A stretch of 64,000 bases of DNA, from positions 1-64,000 of the forward strand of contig NZ_JABRVQ010000017.1 of NCBI RefSeq assembly GCF_013248965.1. Direction: 5' to 3'. This document shows, piece after piece, positions 8,882 through 16,812 of this stretch (positions are counted from its first letter, which is position 1; each line of letters starts with the position of its first letter). Both the position numbers and the translations under genes were made by a program. This DNA is from Psychrobacter okhotskensis. Lineage in GTDB: Bacteria > Pseudomonadota > Gammaproteobacteria > Pseudomonadales > Moraxellaceae. The notes beneath the pieces are model-generated. The model ran no database searches, had not been told where the DNA came from, and saw nothing but the letters and a program-made list of their open reading frames with translations.

Positions 8882-9441
8882 TGACTAATCTGAATAGACC
8901 AAAAAAAAATCCTGAGATGGTGCGGCATCGCTTATTACAAAGTACCGCAAGTTTAATGACCACGTGCGGCTTTGCAGGGGTAAGCATTGATAAGGTGGCA
9001 ACTGAAGCAGGGGTCACTAAAGGAGCTTTATTTCATCATTTTCCCAATAAAAAGGCTCTAATTGAAGCTGTATTTGACCGTGAATTAGCGATGCTTGACA
9101 AGTTGCTTGACGATTTATTAGCTAAAGATACAGTCGATTATGGTCGTTTTACTAGAGCCTATATCCATGCCACTTTTTTTGCCTGTATTGATGATAGATT
9201 GTCTTCAGCTTTGACATTTTCGCTGTGTGCCAGACCTGAGCTAGTTGAGCGTTGGGATGTGTGGATGGCAGGGCGTATGGTGAAGCATCAAAAGACCGAT
9301 AACAGCCTACAGCTTGAAGTAGTCAGAATGGCAGCCGATGGCATTTGGTTCACCCATTTATTACACGGCGGCAAGCTCACTGCCAAAAAAGATTTACATG
9401 CCCTTAAACAGCAATTACTTGAGATGACGCATGCTACTTAA
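8881..9441 (+). CDS. TetR-family transcriptional regulator
   Basis: The 186-residue protein has a canonical N-terminal TetR helix-turn-helix: LLQSTASLMTTCGFAGVSID, then KVATEAGVTKGALFHHFPNK at about residues 40-59. A helical ligand-binding domain follows. It overlaps the SMR stop codon (TAATG) and is translationally coupled. It most likely binds the palindrome at 8486-8503 and represses its own operon, as is usual for TetR-linked efflux genes. The inducer is unknown. The downstream demethylase-like gene hints at a methylated or aromatic compound. Confidence 0.9.
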   Translation: MTNLNRPKKNPEMVRHRLLQSTASLMTTCGFAGVSIDKVATEAGVTKGALFHHFPNKKALIEAVFDRELAMLDKLLDDLLAKDTVDYGRFTRAYIHATFFACIDDRLSSALTFSLCARPELVERWDVWMAGRMVKHQKTDNSLQLEVVRMAADGIWFTHLLHGGKLTAKKDLHALKQQLLEMTHAT

Positions 9442-9456
9442 TGACGGGAGTCACTC

Positions 9457-10800
9457 ATGAAGCAAGAGAATACTATTCCCTATAGCCCTTATATTCCTTT
9501 TTTTAAAGACGTTGCCGATTACAATGTGGCGTTTGGGCATCTTTATCCCTATCAATTTATGGACTGGAAAACAGAAGTCCTTTCATGGAAAGAGAGCTGT
9601 TACTTGCACGCTGGGCTAAACCCACCAATGCCTGCACGCATCACAGGACCCGATGCATTAACATTGTTTCGCGATCATTGTATCAACGATTTTAGCCGAT
9701 TTAGCGTTGGTGCATCAAAGCATGCCGTGATGTGTAACTATAAGGGTAATGTGATGGCGGATGGTATGCTGCTTCGCACAGAGGATAATGCGTTCGTATC
9801 ATATTTTTTATCACCTTACCTAGAATACATTGCCAGTCGTGGCAACTATGATGTCAATATTGAAGATTTGACAGGCAAAACCTTTCTGTTCCAACTGGGT
9901 GGTTCCTTATCTTTGAAAATTCTCGAGGCAGCCACCCAAGAATCCCTCAGCGATATTAAATTTATTTGGCATCGCACAGTGCATATCTACGGGGATGAAC
10001 TACCACCAACAGGTATTGCTGTGCGGATTTTTCGGTTGGGCGTAGCAGGCACACTGGCATATGAGGTGCATGGGGATATCAAAGATGCTCCGTTGGTTTA
10101 CCAAGCCTTAATGGCAGCAGGACAACCGTTTAACTTAGTTCGTCTAGGGATGCGTGCTTATGGTATGAATCATACGGAAAATGGTTTTGCCCAAGCCTTT
10201 ATCCACTTTTTACCTGCTTGGACCCAAGATGAAGACTTTATGGACTATCTAAATGGCAAATACGATGCTTTGCTTGCCAAACTGCCAGGCAGTGCAGGTG
10301 TCGATATCACCCGTCGTTATTTTAACCCTATCGATTTAGGTTGGGGGCATATGATCACCTTTGATCATGACTTCGTTGGCAGAGCCGCCCTTGAAGTTGC
10401 CATGCAGCAGCAAGCAAAAAAAATTGTAACGCTTGAATGGTATGCGGACGATATTAAGGATATCTATGCCTCTTATTTTGAGTCTGGTGAGCCTTTTGAG
10501 TTTATGGAATTCCCAGCCAATCCTATTTGGACAACGCAGAGTTCTATTGTTGTGGCAGATGAGGTGCAGATAGATAGTCGCAGTATAGGTATTTCAAGCG
10601 GACGTATTTATTCGTTTTATTACCGTCGTATGATTTCTTTGGCGGTTATTGAAACCGAGTATGCCATCGAAGGTACCACCTTAGAAGTTATCTGGGGTAA
10701 TCCAAGCAAACGACAAAAAAAGATACGGGCCAAGGTGAGCCGTTTCCCTTATCTTACCCTACCTCGTAACCGTGATATTGATACTAAGGCGTTGCCTTGA
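9457..10800 (+). CDS. GcvT-fold protein resembling LigM/DesA tetrahydrofolate-dependent O-demethylases
   Basis: The 447-residue protein looks like the aminomethyltransferase (GcvT/YgfZ/DmdA/LigM) superfamily. The N-terminal half contains 'YxFxDWKTEVLSWKESCYLHAG', a 'D-A-L-T-L-F-R-D' segment and 'CNYKGNVMADGMLLR'. The middle has 'VRLGMRAYGMNHTENGF'. The C-terminal barrel has 'FVGRAALEVA'. Spacing and length fit LigM/DesA (vanillate/syringate demethylases that pass the methyl to folate) better than GcvT (about 360 residues) or DmdA. A GGGAG ribosome site lies just before the ATG, 15 bases after the tetR stop. The substrate is inferred only. Its 3' end overlaps the methyltransferase fragment on the opposite strand. 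Confidence 0.7.
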   Translation: MKQENTIPYSPYIPFFKDVADYNVAFGHLYPYQFMDWKTEVLSWKESCYLHAGLNPPMPARITGPDALTLFRDHCINDFSRFSVGASKHAVMCNYKGNVMADGMLLRTEDNAFVSYFLSPYLEYIASRGNYDVNIEDLTGKTFLFQLGGSLSLKILEAATQESLSDIKFIWHRTVHIYGDELPPTGIAVRIFRLGVAGTLAYEVHGDIKDAPLVYQALMAAGQPFNLVRLGMRAYGMNHTENGFAQAFIHFLPAWTQDEDFMDYLNGKYDALLAKLPGSAGVDITRRYFNPIDLGWGHMITFDHDFVGRAALEVAMQQQAKKIVTLEWYADDIKDIYASYFESGEPFEFMEFPANPIWTTQSSIVVADEVQIDSRSIGISSGRIYSFYYRRMISLAVIETEYAIEGTTLEVIWGNPSKRQKKIRAKVSRFPYLTLPRNRDIDTKALP

Positions 10801-10819
10801 AAGGCGGTTTTGTGTCAGC

Positions 10820-11097
10820 ACAGAAAACAAAAAAATATGAAATATTGCTATCCATTCGCATTAGTCGCTGATAGTTAATTTGGGCTTCAATGGAATAGCC
10901 CTCAACATCTCCAATAGTTTCATTAGGCAAATCACCAATCGCCTGTTCACAGGTAATGAAGCTTTGTGTGGTAGGCTCTGGAAAACTAAAGGTTTTACTA
11001 TTTTTTAGACCAACAGAACAAGCCCTACGTCTGTTTTGGGGTACACCATATTCAGAAGCCAATAGTATTTTATAGGTTGCGGTATAGTTATTTAAAA
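10820..11097 (-). pseudogene. Fragment of a C5-cytosine DNA methyltransferase (Dcm-type)
   Basis: The reverse frame reads YKILLASEYGVPQNRRRACS, containing motif VIII (QNRRR) of cytosine-C5 methyltransferases. FITCEQAIGDLP and NYQRLMRMDSN follow, the usual start of the target-recognition region. The catalytic PCQ motif IV, the SAM-binding motif I, and motifs IX-X are all absent. Only an internal piece of about 80 residues survives, cut on both sides. It is a scar of a lost restriction-modification or orphan methylase gene. Confidence 0.8.
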
Positions 11098-11129
11098 CTA
11101 GATAAAAATTATATTTTTAAGGTTATAGT

Positions 11130-11576
11130 ATGGAATCTGATACATCATTCTTATTAATAGGAGCTTTAGCAACACAAGCTAACACAACCAAAGATACTAT
11201 TCGTCATTACGATGAGATGGGGCTACTGAAATCTCGAAAACGCCAAGCAGGATCACGCCTATACACCGAATTTCATCCTGAATGTATTGAGCGTATTAAA
11301 ATGATTAAAGACGCACAAGCCATCGGTTTTACTCTTAATGAATTTAAAAGATACCTTAATGATCATTTCAATGGCACTCTCAATATTGATAAAGATTTAA
11401 TTACTATTTCCGAAAAACTTACTGAAGCGAAACGTCAAAAAACTGAGATCATTAATACTATTAACCAGCTTAGTGCTTGTTATACTATTTTAGAAGAAAT
11501 AAAGTCAGAAAATATTGGCTTCATTTCTAACTCTGAATGGGGAAAACGAATAGCGGCGCATCTCTCCTTAACCTGA
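11130..11576 (+). CDS. MerR-family transcriptional regulator
   Basis: A 148-residue protein with the MerR winged helix-turn-helix at residues 8-75 (IGALATQANTTKDTIRHYDEMGLL, then GSRLY) and a long dimerisation helix (about 80-125). The C-terminal effector segment is short and lacks the paired cysteines of metal sensors such as CueR, ZntR or MerR, so a redox or organic effector is more likely. No target gene is adjacent: the methyltransferase fragment runs away on the other strand and rsmA lies beyond a 365-bp gap. It may be an orphan left by rearrangement of the islet. Confidence 0.85.
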   Translation: MESDTSFLLIGALATQANTTKDTIRHYDEMGLLKSRKRQAGSRLYTEFHPECIERIKMIKDAQAIGFTLNEFKRYLNDHFNGTLNIDKDLITISEKLTEAKRQKTEIINTINQLSACYTILEEIKSENIGFISNSEWGKRIAAHLSLT

Positions 11577-11941
11577 ATCGCACCAATCACTAATAGAATA
11601 TGTGTGGTAAGTACACCATGAAGTACACTGTGCTTATCTCAGCAAGTTAAAACGTTAATACCATTAACCCACAGTTTAGCGTTCAAGTCCTCACTAGGGT
11701 ACCATGCTTATTCTCATGATCGTCGTTATAATAAAGGATTTTAGAACAAAAATAAGGCACTGTGTCGGTTGTGATAAGGTATGGGTAGTTTATTAATAAT
11801 AATGTCTCAAAAATACAGTGTAATTATGAGCTGTGCTATAATTTCGTATCACAAAGCCAGCAAATAAAAGCGCATATAAATCTAGCACATTGCTGCCATA
11901 GCGCTATAGTCCATTTATCTTTTATCGATTAAGACCTTTTT
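11577..11941. other. 365-bp gap before rsmA
   Basis: No coding sequence. It contains a tRNA-3'-end-like string at 11681-11704 and the likely rsmA promoter near its right end. The rest is AT-rich and featureless to me. Confidence 0.5.
11834..11842 (+). promoter_or_regulatory. Extended -10 promoter for rsmA-apaH
   Basis: TGCTATAAT at 11834-11842 is an extended -10 element about 100 bases before the rsmA ATG. The -35 region (TACAGT at 11814) is a poor match, which extended -10 promoters tolerate. It would let rsmA be expressed independently of pdxA. Confidence 0.5.
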
Positions 11942-12805
11942 ATGTCCAAAACTACGTTTGATGCTCAATCTATTTCTAACAGCCTACGCGCTGCCAAACA
12001 CCAACCGCGTAAACGCTTTGGTCAAAACTTCTTACATGACCGTAGTGTTATACGTGAGATTGTTGAGAGCATTCGTTTAGAGCGTGACGATAATTTGGTC
12101 GAGATTGGACCCGGTATGGGCGCGCTAACAGAGCCGCTATTAGCAGAAGTCGATGCGATGACCGTGGTCGAGCTGGATCGTGATTTGGCAGATAGTTTGC
12201 GCATTCGTATTGGGGCTAATAGCCATCCAAACTTTACGATTATCAAAGACAATGCCATGCATGTTGATTATCGTGAACTGTATAGTCCTGAGCGCGGTAA
12301 GCTGCGCGTGGTGGGCAATCTACCGTATAACATTTCTACGCCGATACTGTTTCATTTGCTCAGTTATGCCGATGTCATTCAAGACATGCATTTTATGCTG
12401 CAAAAAGAAGTGGTTGAGCGTATCACCGCCGAAGTTGGCAGCAAAACCTATGGTCGTCTATCAGTCATTATGCAATACCATTGCGATACCGATTATTTAT
12501 TGACCGTACCGCGCGGCGCCTTTAATCCACCGCCAAAAGTCACCAGTGCGGTTTTTCGCTTGACGCCGCATATCAATAAACCAATCGTGGCTGAAGATGA
12601 AGAGTATTTTGCACTTGTGGTACGCGAAACCTTTAATCATCGCCGTAAGACACTACGCGCTATTTTTAAAAATTCTACGTTATTGCCGACGCTGAGCGAA
12701 GCCGATTTCGCCGCTTGCGACATCGATCCACAAGCGCGTCCGGAAGTGTTAAGTGTGAAAGATTTTGTCAATTTAAGCAATCAAGCGCGTCACTTAGCCT
12801 CTTAA
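11942..12805 (+). CDS. rsmA: 16S rRNA (adenine1518/1519-N6)-dimethyltransferase
   Basis: RsmA (KsgA) dimethylates two adjacent adenosines in the helix-45 loop of 16S rRNA late in 30S assembly. The 287-residue protein shows RFGQNFLHD at the N-terminus, the SAM-binding [14 protein letters not shown] (about 53-66), and the catalytic NLPYNIS (about 126-132). A C-terminal helical domain carries RRKTLR. The gene is 44 bases upstream of apaH and probably cotranscribed with it. A near-consensus extended -10 lies upstream. Confidence 0.95.
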   Translation: MSKTTFDAQSISNSLRAAKHQPRKRFGQNFLHDRSVIREIVESIRLERDDNLVEIGPGMGALTEPLLAEVDAMTVVELDRDLADSLRIRIGANSHPNFTIIKDNAMHVDYRELYSPERGKLRVVGNLPYNISTPILFHLLSYADVIQDMHFMLQKEVVERITAEVGSKTYGRLSVIMQYHCDTDYLLTVPRGAFNPPPKVTSAVFRLTPHINKPIVAEDEEYFALVVRETFNHRRKTLRAIFKNSTLLPTLSEADFAACDIDPQARPEVLSVKDFVNLSNQARHLAS

Positions 12806-12849
12806 TTTATTAGACGCTTAATTTATCAAGCAAAAATGATAGAGGGTTT

Positions 12850-13707
12850 ATGAGTTTTCGCCATCAATATGTCATCGGTGATTTGCAAGGTTGCTACGCG
12901 GCCTATCTGCAATTACTTGAAACTTTAGATTTTGATCCAGCGCAAGATAAATTATGGTTTGCCGGCGACTTGGTGGCACGCGGTGAAGATTCGTTAAGTA
13001 CCCTACGTCATGTCAAAGCGCTATGTGAACAAGGGGCTGCGGCAACGGTATTGGGTAATCACGATATCAATTTAATTGCGGTTTGGCGCGGGGCAACAGC
13101 GCTCAAGAAAAAAGATAAGACCGCACCTATCTTTGCTGCCGATGATTGCGATGAATTGTTAGAATGGCTACGCCATCAGCCACTACTGGCTTATCCTGAT
13201 GAGCAGACGGTATTGGTACATGCGGGTATCCCACCGCATTGGACGATTAAGGCGGCGGCGAAATATGCACAGCAGTTAGAGGTCCAACTAAAAGGCAGCT
13301 TAGAACAGCTTGATCGCTTATTGCCGAATCTATATAGCAAAACTGCCGATGAGTGGCATGCAGACATTCATGGCTATACCAAAATGCGAGCAATTGCCAA
13401 TTATTTCACCCGTATGCGCTTATGCAAACAAGATGGCACGCTCGAATTTAATTTTTCAGCAGGATTAGATGAGCCCATGCCAAAGGATTTTTTGCCTTGG
13501 TTTGAATGGCAAGTACCACGTGCACGCAAGATTTTATTTGGTCATTGGGCGGCGCTTAACGCTGAGGTTGATTTACCGCATGCGCGTGCGCTTGATGGTG
13601 GCTGTGTTTGGGGTAATTATTTATTTGCTTATCGCTTGGGCGACGGCAAAGCCATCACCTCAAACACTCACTGTATAGCACCAACAGAAGAGCCAACAGA
13701 ACAATAG
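12850..13707 (+). CDS. apaH: Symmetrical bis(5'-nucleosyl)-tetraphosphatase
   Basis: Hydrolyses Ap4A to two ADP and also decaps Np4-capped RNA. The 285-residue protein has the metallophosphatase motifs GDLQGC (residues 10-15), GDLVARG (about 39-45), LGNHD (about 67-71) and VHAGI. It follows rsmA by 44 bases in the same orientation. The usual apaG gene between or beside them is not present in this stretch. The C-terminus ends in a short polar tail (CIAPTEEPTEQ). Confidence 0.95.
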   Translation: MSFRHQYVIGDLQGCYAAYLQLLETLDFDPAQDKLWFAGDLVARGEDSLSTLRHVKALCEQGAAATVLGNHDINLIAVWRGATALKKKDKTAPIFAADDCDELLEWLRHQPLLAYPDEQTVLVHAGIPPHWTIKAAAKYAQQLEVQLKGSLEQLDRLLPNLYSKTADEWHADIHGYTKMRAIANYFTRMRLCKQDGTLEFNFSAGLDEPMPKDFLPWFEWQVPRARKILFGHWAALNAEVDLPHARALDGGCVWGNYLFAYRLGDGKAITSNTHCIAPTEEPTEQ

Positions 13708-13724
13708 TCATACCACATTATATG

Positions 13725-13865
13725 CTATAATGAGTGAAAAGTAATATCGATACATCACGCACTGCTGATATCAACTTTTCTTGCTTGCTGTGCCTGCTCA
13801 GACAGAGGGTACAAAAAATTGATATCAGCAATACCGTAGCGTTTTTTAGGTTATTTTGACTATAT
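13725..13865. repeat. Miniature palindromic repeat, copy 2
   Basis: A 141-bp element starting CTATAATGAGTGAAAAGTAA and ending (reverse strand) TATAGTCAAAATAACCTAAA. Inner GATATCA...TGATATC inverted pairs surround a GCTTGCTGTGCCTGCTCAGA core also found in copy 4. It lies between the convergent apaH and Gcr-type genes. No coding capacity. Confidence 0.8.
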
Positions 13866-13964
13866 TTTCTGAGATAAAATCTGTAAAAAAATAATTTATC
13901 ATCTAATTCGTAAGTTAAAAAAACCGTTAGTCAAGCTGCTATTTAAGCCACCAACACCGTCCCC

Positions 13965-16406
13965 TTAACTGGGTAGGTTTGGTGGTTTTTTTGGTTTAGG
14001 CAAGGGCGTTTTGGCATCGCCAGCAGCTTTACTATCAGGATTGCTGTCGTCGTCTTTATACGACTTATCGTATTGAATGTCATTACTATAAGGGACGCTA
14101 TTTAGCTCCTCATCTATTAGCCCATCATCGAGGTCGATCGTTTTTTTGGCGCTTACTGGCTTAATAGTACTGTGCGTTTCTCGACTTTTCAGCGCCGCGT
14201 CGGCATAGCTATCCGATATATTATTATTATAATCTATATCGGTAATAGCTTGCTCATTTTGCATGCTTTTTTGCTTAGATTTGGGCAGGATTTTGACGTC
14301 AGATAAACGGCGTACCACGTAATTATGCGGTATGGTCTGTCCGCCTTTATGAGCATTGGTATCATCAAAAATCATATGACCTTGGCTGTCGATACGTGCG
14401 TACTTCATAGGTTTGTCACGTGGCCAAAAAAAGTCGGACGGGTGGGTCAGCATATGACTAAAAAGCTGCTTGGTTAAAAGGCTCCATTCCATAAACTTGA
14501 CTTCTTTAGAGCGCAGGGCGACAAACAATGCCAGCGAGAAGCTGACTACAAGGTTCGTCATACCGATGAGCGCAACCCCTAAAATAGAGGTAAGTACAAT
14601 GGTCCAATCTAGTTGGCTCGACGATAGATTAAATAAGCCATGAGCTAAATCCGCAGATGCAAAAGCAATGTGACGGATATCGATAGGTAGGCCAAATATA
14701 AAACCTATGGTAGCGGTACTGCCTAAGAACACCCCGAATAAAAAGTTGCCCATAATGGCGCCGAGATTGGCTTCTATAAAGCCGCCCAAACGCTGAAGCC
14801 AAGCTTTGGGTAATAAGTATTGCAAAAGCTTATGACGCTGAATACGGGCGCCGATTTGGTTATAAACCGCCAAATTATCATAGTAACCCGCGATAAGACC
14901 GGCTAAAAATAAATACACGCCAGCGATAGCCGCATGAGGAAGCGCTAAGGAGTGAAAGGGGTCAAGATTATGCAGCAAATGTGCGGCTTTATCAGTGTTC
15001 ACCATTGCTTCGCCCGTATTATGCAGCCAAACGAAAGAGATAGTTAGGGCAACGGGTATGGCCACCATAACATTACCCATGATGGCAACGAACTGTGTTC
15101 GTAAGATATCGACTACCAATTCTGATAACTTATTTAACTGATGCGATTTCTTACCAGAACCATCAGATATGGTAGAGGCGATTGCCGCTGCCGTCATAGC
15201 GGGCTGCTTGGTGGCGACCGTACCATGGACGATATGAATAAAAACAAAGCCCAAACCATAAATCATGCTATTGATAAAGGCGCGTCCCATCGGTGCAAGC
15301 GCCAGATGGTACGCCAATATCTTAGTAGTTGCCATAAAAGCAATGATAAAGCCACCGATGGAAGCTTTTTTAAACATTTTCTGGTAGCCAGCTTTATCGG
15401 TACTAATATAATGCTCACCGACGCGGCTGGCGTTTTCGGTGACTTTGCGCGATAGCAGCTTGGTATTATTATCAATCAAATAACCAATACTATAGCGGCG
15501 ACTGGCACTCGTAATCAGCGCTTGAATGAGCTCAATAATAGCCTGATCACGCTTATCGTAGTTGTCTGCTACCAGCTCAGTTAAAATACGCATCCGTTGT
15601 AAGCTTTGATCCAAACGCAGCATCATGTTGGTTAGGCGGATAGAGATACCGGTTTTATAAATGCGCTTACGTATGGTGGCAACGATATCTTCGCATTGCT
15701 CAATCATCACTAGTAATGGCGCAGGATCGACCGCTTTGTCAGGGATAATATCGGTTAGAGTGTCAAGCTCATGCGCTTCTCGGTATTGATTGACGTACAG
15801 CACAGCTTCTTGATTTTGTGCCACAAATGACGCCGAGTAATTGAGCATTTGCGGATAAAATTCCATCAAATCTGGATGCAAGCCGATGCCGCTAATCCGA
15901 TACGATAAAATGATAATCGCGTTCAAGATACTGTTTTTTGCCGTTGCGACCAAGTTTAAATGCTGCTCATTGACCTTGAGTAGGCCGACCATCTCATCCC
16001 ATTTGTCTTTGTCAATATTGGCAAGCCAGCGCTCATCAGAGCGTCTGTCAAACAAATAACCGACCAATTCTATGACAGAATCTTCTTGTGGCAGCAGGGG
16101 TAAAAAACGATGACCGATAAGGCGGCGCAGACTATTAAAAAAGCCTTGATCCGACATGATGCCCGTATCGGTATATAACGCAATTTGGCGATATTCAATG
16201 ATGAGTTTTAAAACGAAGCTTGACAGTCCATCGGCATATTCTGGATGCTGACGTAAAATATCAATCAAATCTTGCATCTTTTGATTGGCTAACGCTGGCT
16301 CTTTGTCGCTGACACGTAGCTCATCGATTAAGCGCTTGAGTACCGCAGGATCTGGCACATCACTTAAGGCAGTTATCTGTTGTAAAATGTGTTTTATTTC
16401 TGACAC
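13965..16406 (-). CDS. Large Gcr-type membrane protein (COG4389, 'site-specific recombinase' by name)
   Basis: The 813-residue protein resembles the family named after the gonococcal gcr gene. It has a soluble helical N-terminal half (about 1-340), then a membrane region (about 345-630) with seven or so hydrophobic segments, including 'GLGFVFIHIVHGTVATKQPAMTAA' and 'GNFLFGVFLGSTATIGFIFGLPIDIRHIAFASADLAHGLF'. A polar tail with acidic and proline-lysine-rich stretches (about 700-813) follows. No serine- or tyrosine-recombinase catalytic motif is visible, so the recombinase name is doubtful; a transport or envelope role is as likely. It is a lone gene, convergent with apaH. Confidence 0.75.
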   Translation of the reverse strand: MSEIKHILQQITALSDVPDPAVLKRLIDELRVSDKEPALANQKMQDLIDILRQHPEYADGLSSFVLKLIIEYRQIALYTDTGIMSDQGFFNSLRRLIGHRFLPLLPQEDSVIELVGYLFDRRSDERWLANIDKDKWDEMVGLLKVNEQHLNLVATAKNSILNAIIILSYRISGIGLHPDLMEFYPQMLNYSASFVAQNQEAVLYVNQYREAHELDTLTDIIPDKAVDPAPLLVMIEQCEDIVATIRKRIYKTGISIRLTNMMLRLDQSLQRMRILTELVADNYDKRDQAIIELIQALITSASRRYSIGYLIDNNTKLLSRKVTENASRVGEHYISTDKAGYQKMFKKASIGGFIIAFMATTKILAYHLALAPMGRAFINSMIYGLGFVFIHIVHGTVATKQPAMTAAAIASTISDGSGKKSHQLNKLSELVVDILRTQFVAIMGNVMVAIPVALTISFVWLHNTGEAMVNTDKAAHLLHNLDPFHSLALPHAAIAGVYLFLAGLIAGYYDNLAVYNQIGARIQRHKLLQYLLPKAWLQRLGGFIEANLGAIMGNFLFGVFLGSTATIGFIFGLPIDIRHIAFASADLAHGLFNLSSSQLDWTIVLTSILGVALIGMTNLVVSFSLALFVALRSKEVKFMEWSLLTKQLFSHMLTHPSDFFWPRDKPMKYARIDSQGHMIFDDTNAHKGGQTIPHNYVVRRLSDVKILPKSKQKSMQNEQAITDIDYNNNISDSYADAALKSRETHSTIKPVSAKKTIDLDDGLIDEELNSVPYSNDIQYDKSYKDDDSNPDSKAAGDAKTPLPKPKKPPNLPS

Positions 16407-16812
16407 ATTGCATCCCTTATGGTGGTTATTTCAATCATTGTTATTATTGAGTATGGGCAAGGAGATATTTTTTTTAGCAAATGCTGTGTTTATCAATGTT
16501 GTAATAAGTGAGGGGAGTTTTTGAGTGTTAATTTTTAGCGTGCCAATGCATCACTTTACTGTTTAAAACTAAAAAACCCTTATTAAAGTTAATACGCTTA
16601 GCTCTGCGTTATTTTAATCGTAACCATCTCTCGGCGCTTAATTATTTTGTTAGCAGTTATTCTGACCTTTACTATGCTGATTTCTCTTCTTTCTTTGATT
16701 CGTCTAATTTCTTTAATGGCTGCCACAATATTTTGGCAAAAAAAGGGACAGTAGCGTGTCTGTCCCTTTTATCGTTGTACGGTATGGCTTACTTTATTAT
16801 AAAAGTAAACAA
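16407..16812. other. 406-bp gap between two reverse-strand genes
   Basis: It holds the terminator of the acyl-CoA dehydrogenase at 16738-16770 and presumably the promoter of the Gcr-type gene. No reliable promoter boxes or small gene were seen. Confidence 0.5.
16738..16770 (-). terminator. Terminator of the acyl-CoA dehydrogenase pair
   Basis: The stem AAAAGGGACAG / CTGTCCCTTTT with an 8-base loop is followed on the reverse strand by a run of seven T. It lies 43 bases past the stop codon at 16813. Confidence 0.9.

Noticed and set aside
9457..10800. DMSP demethylase DmdA
   Set aside because: The protein is longer and its motif spacing is closer to LigM/DesA. The DmdC-like genes are 6 kb away, so a DMSP pathway cannot be claimed.
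11641..11710. A tRNA gene ending at 11704
   Set aside because: The 3' end pattern is there, but no acceptor, D or anticodon stems can be formed from the preceding bases.
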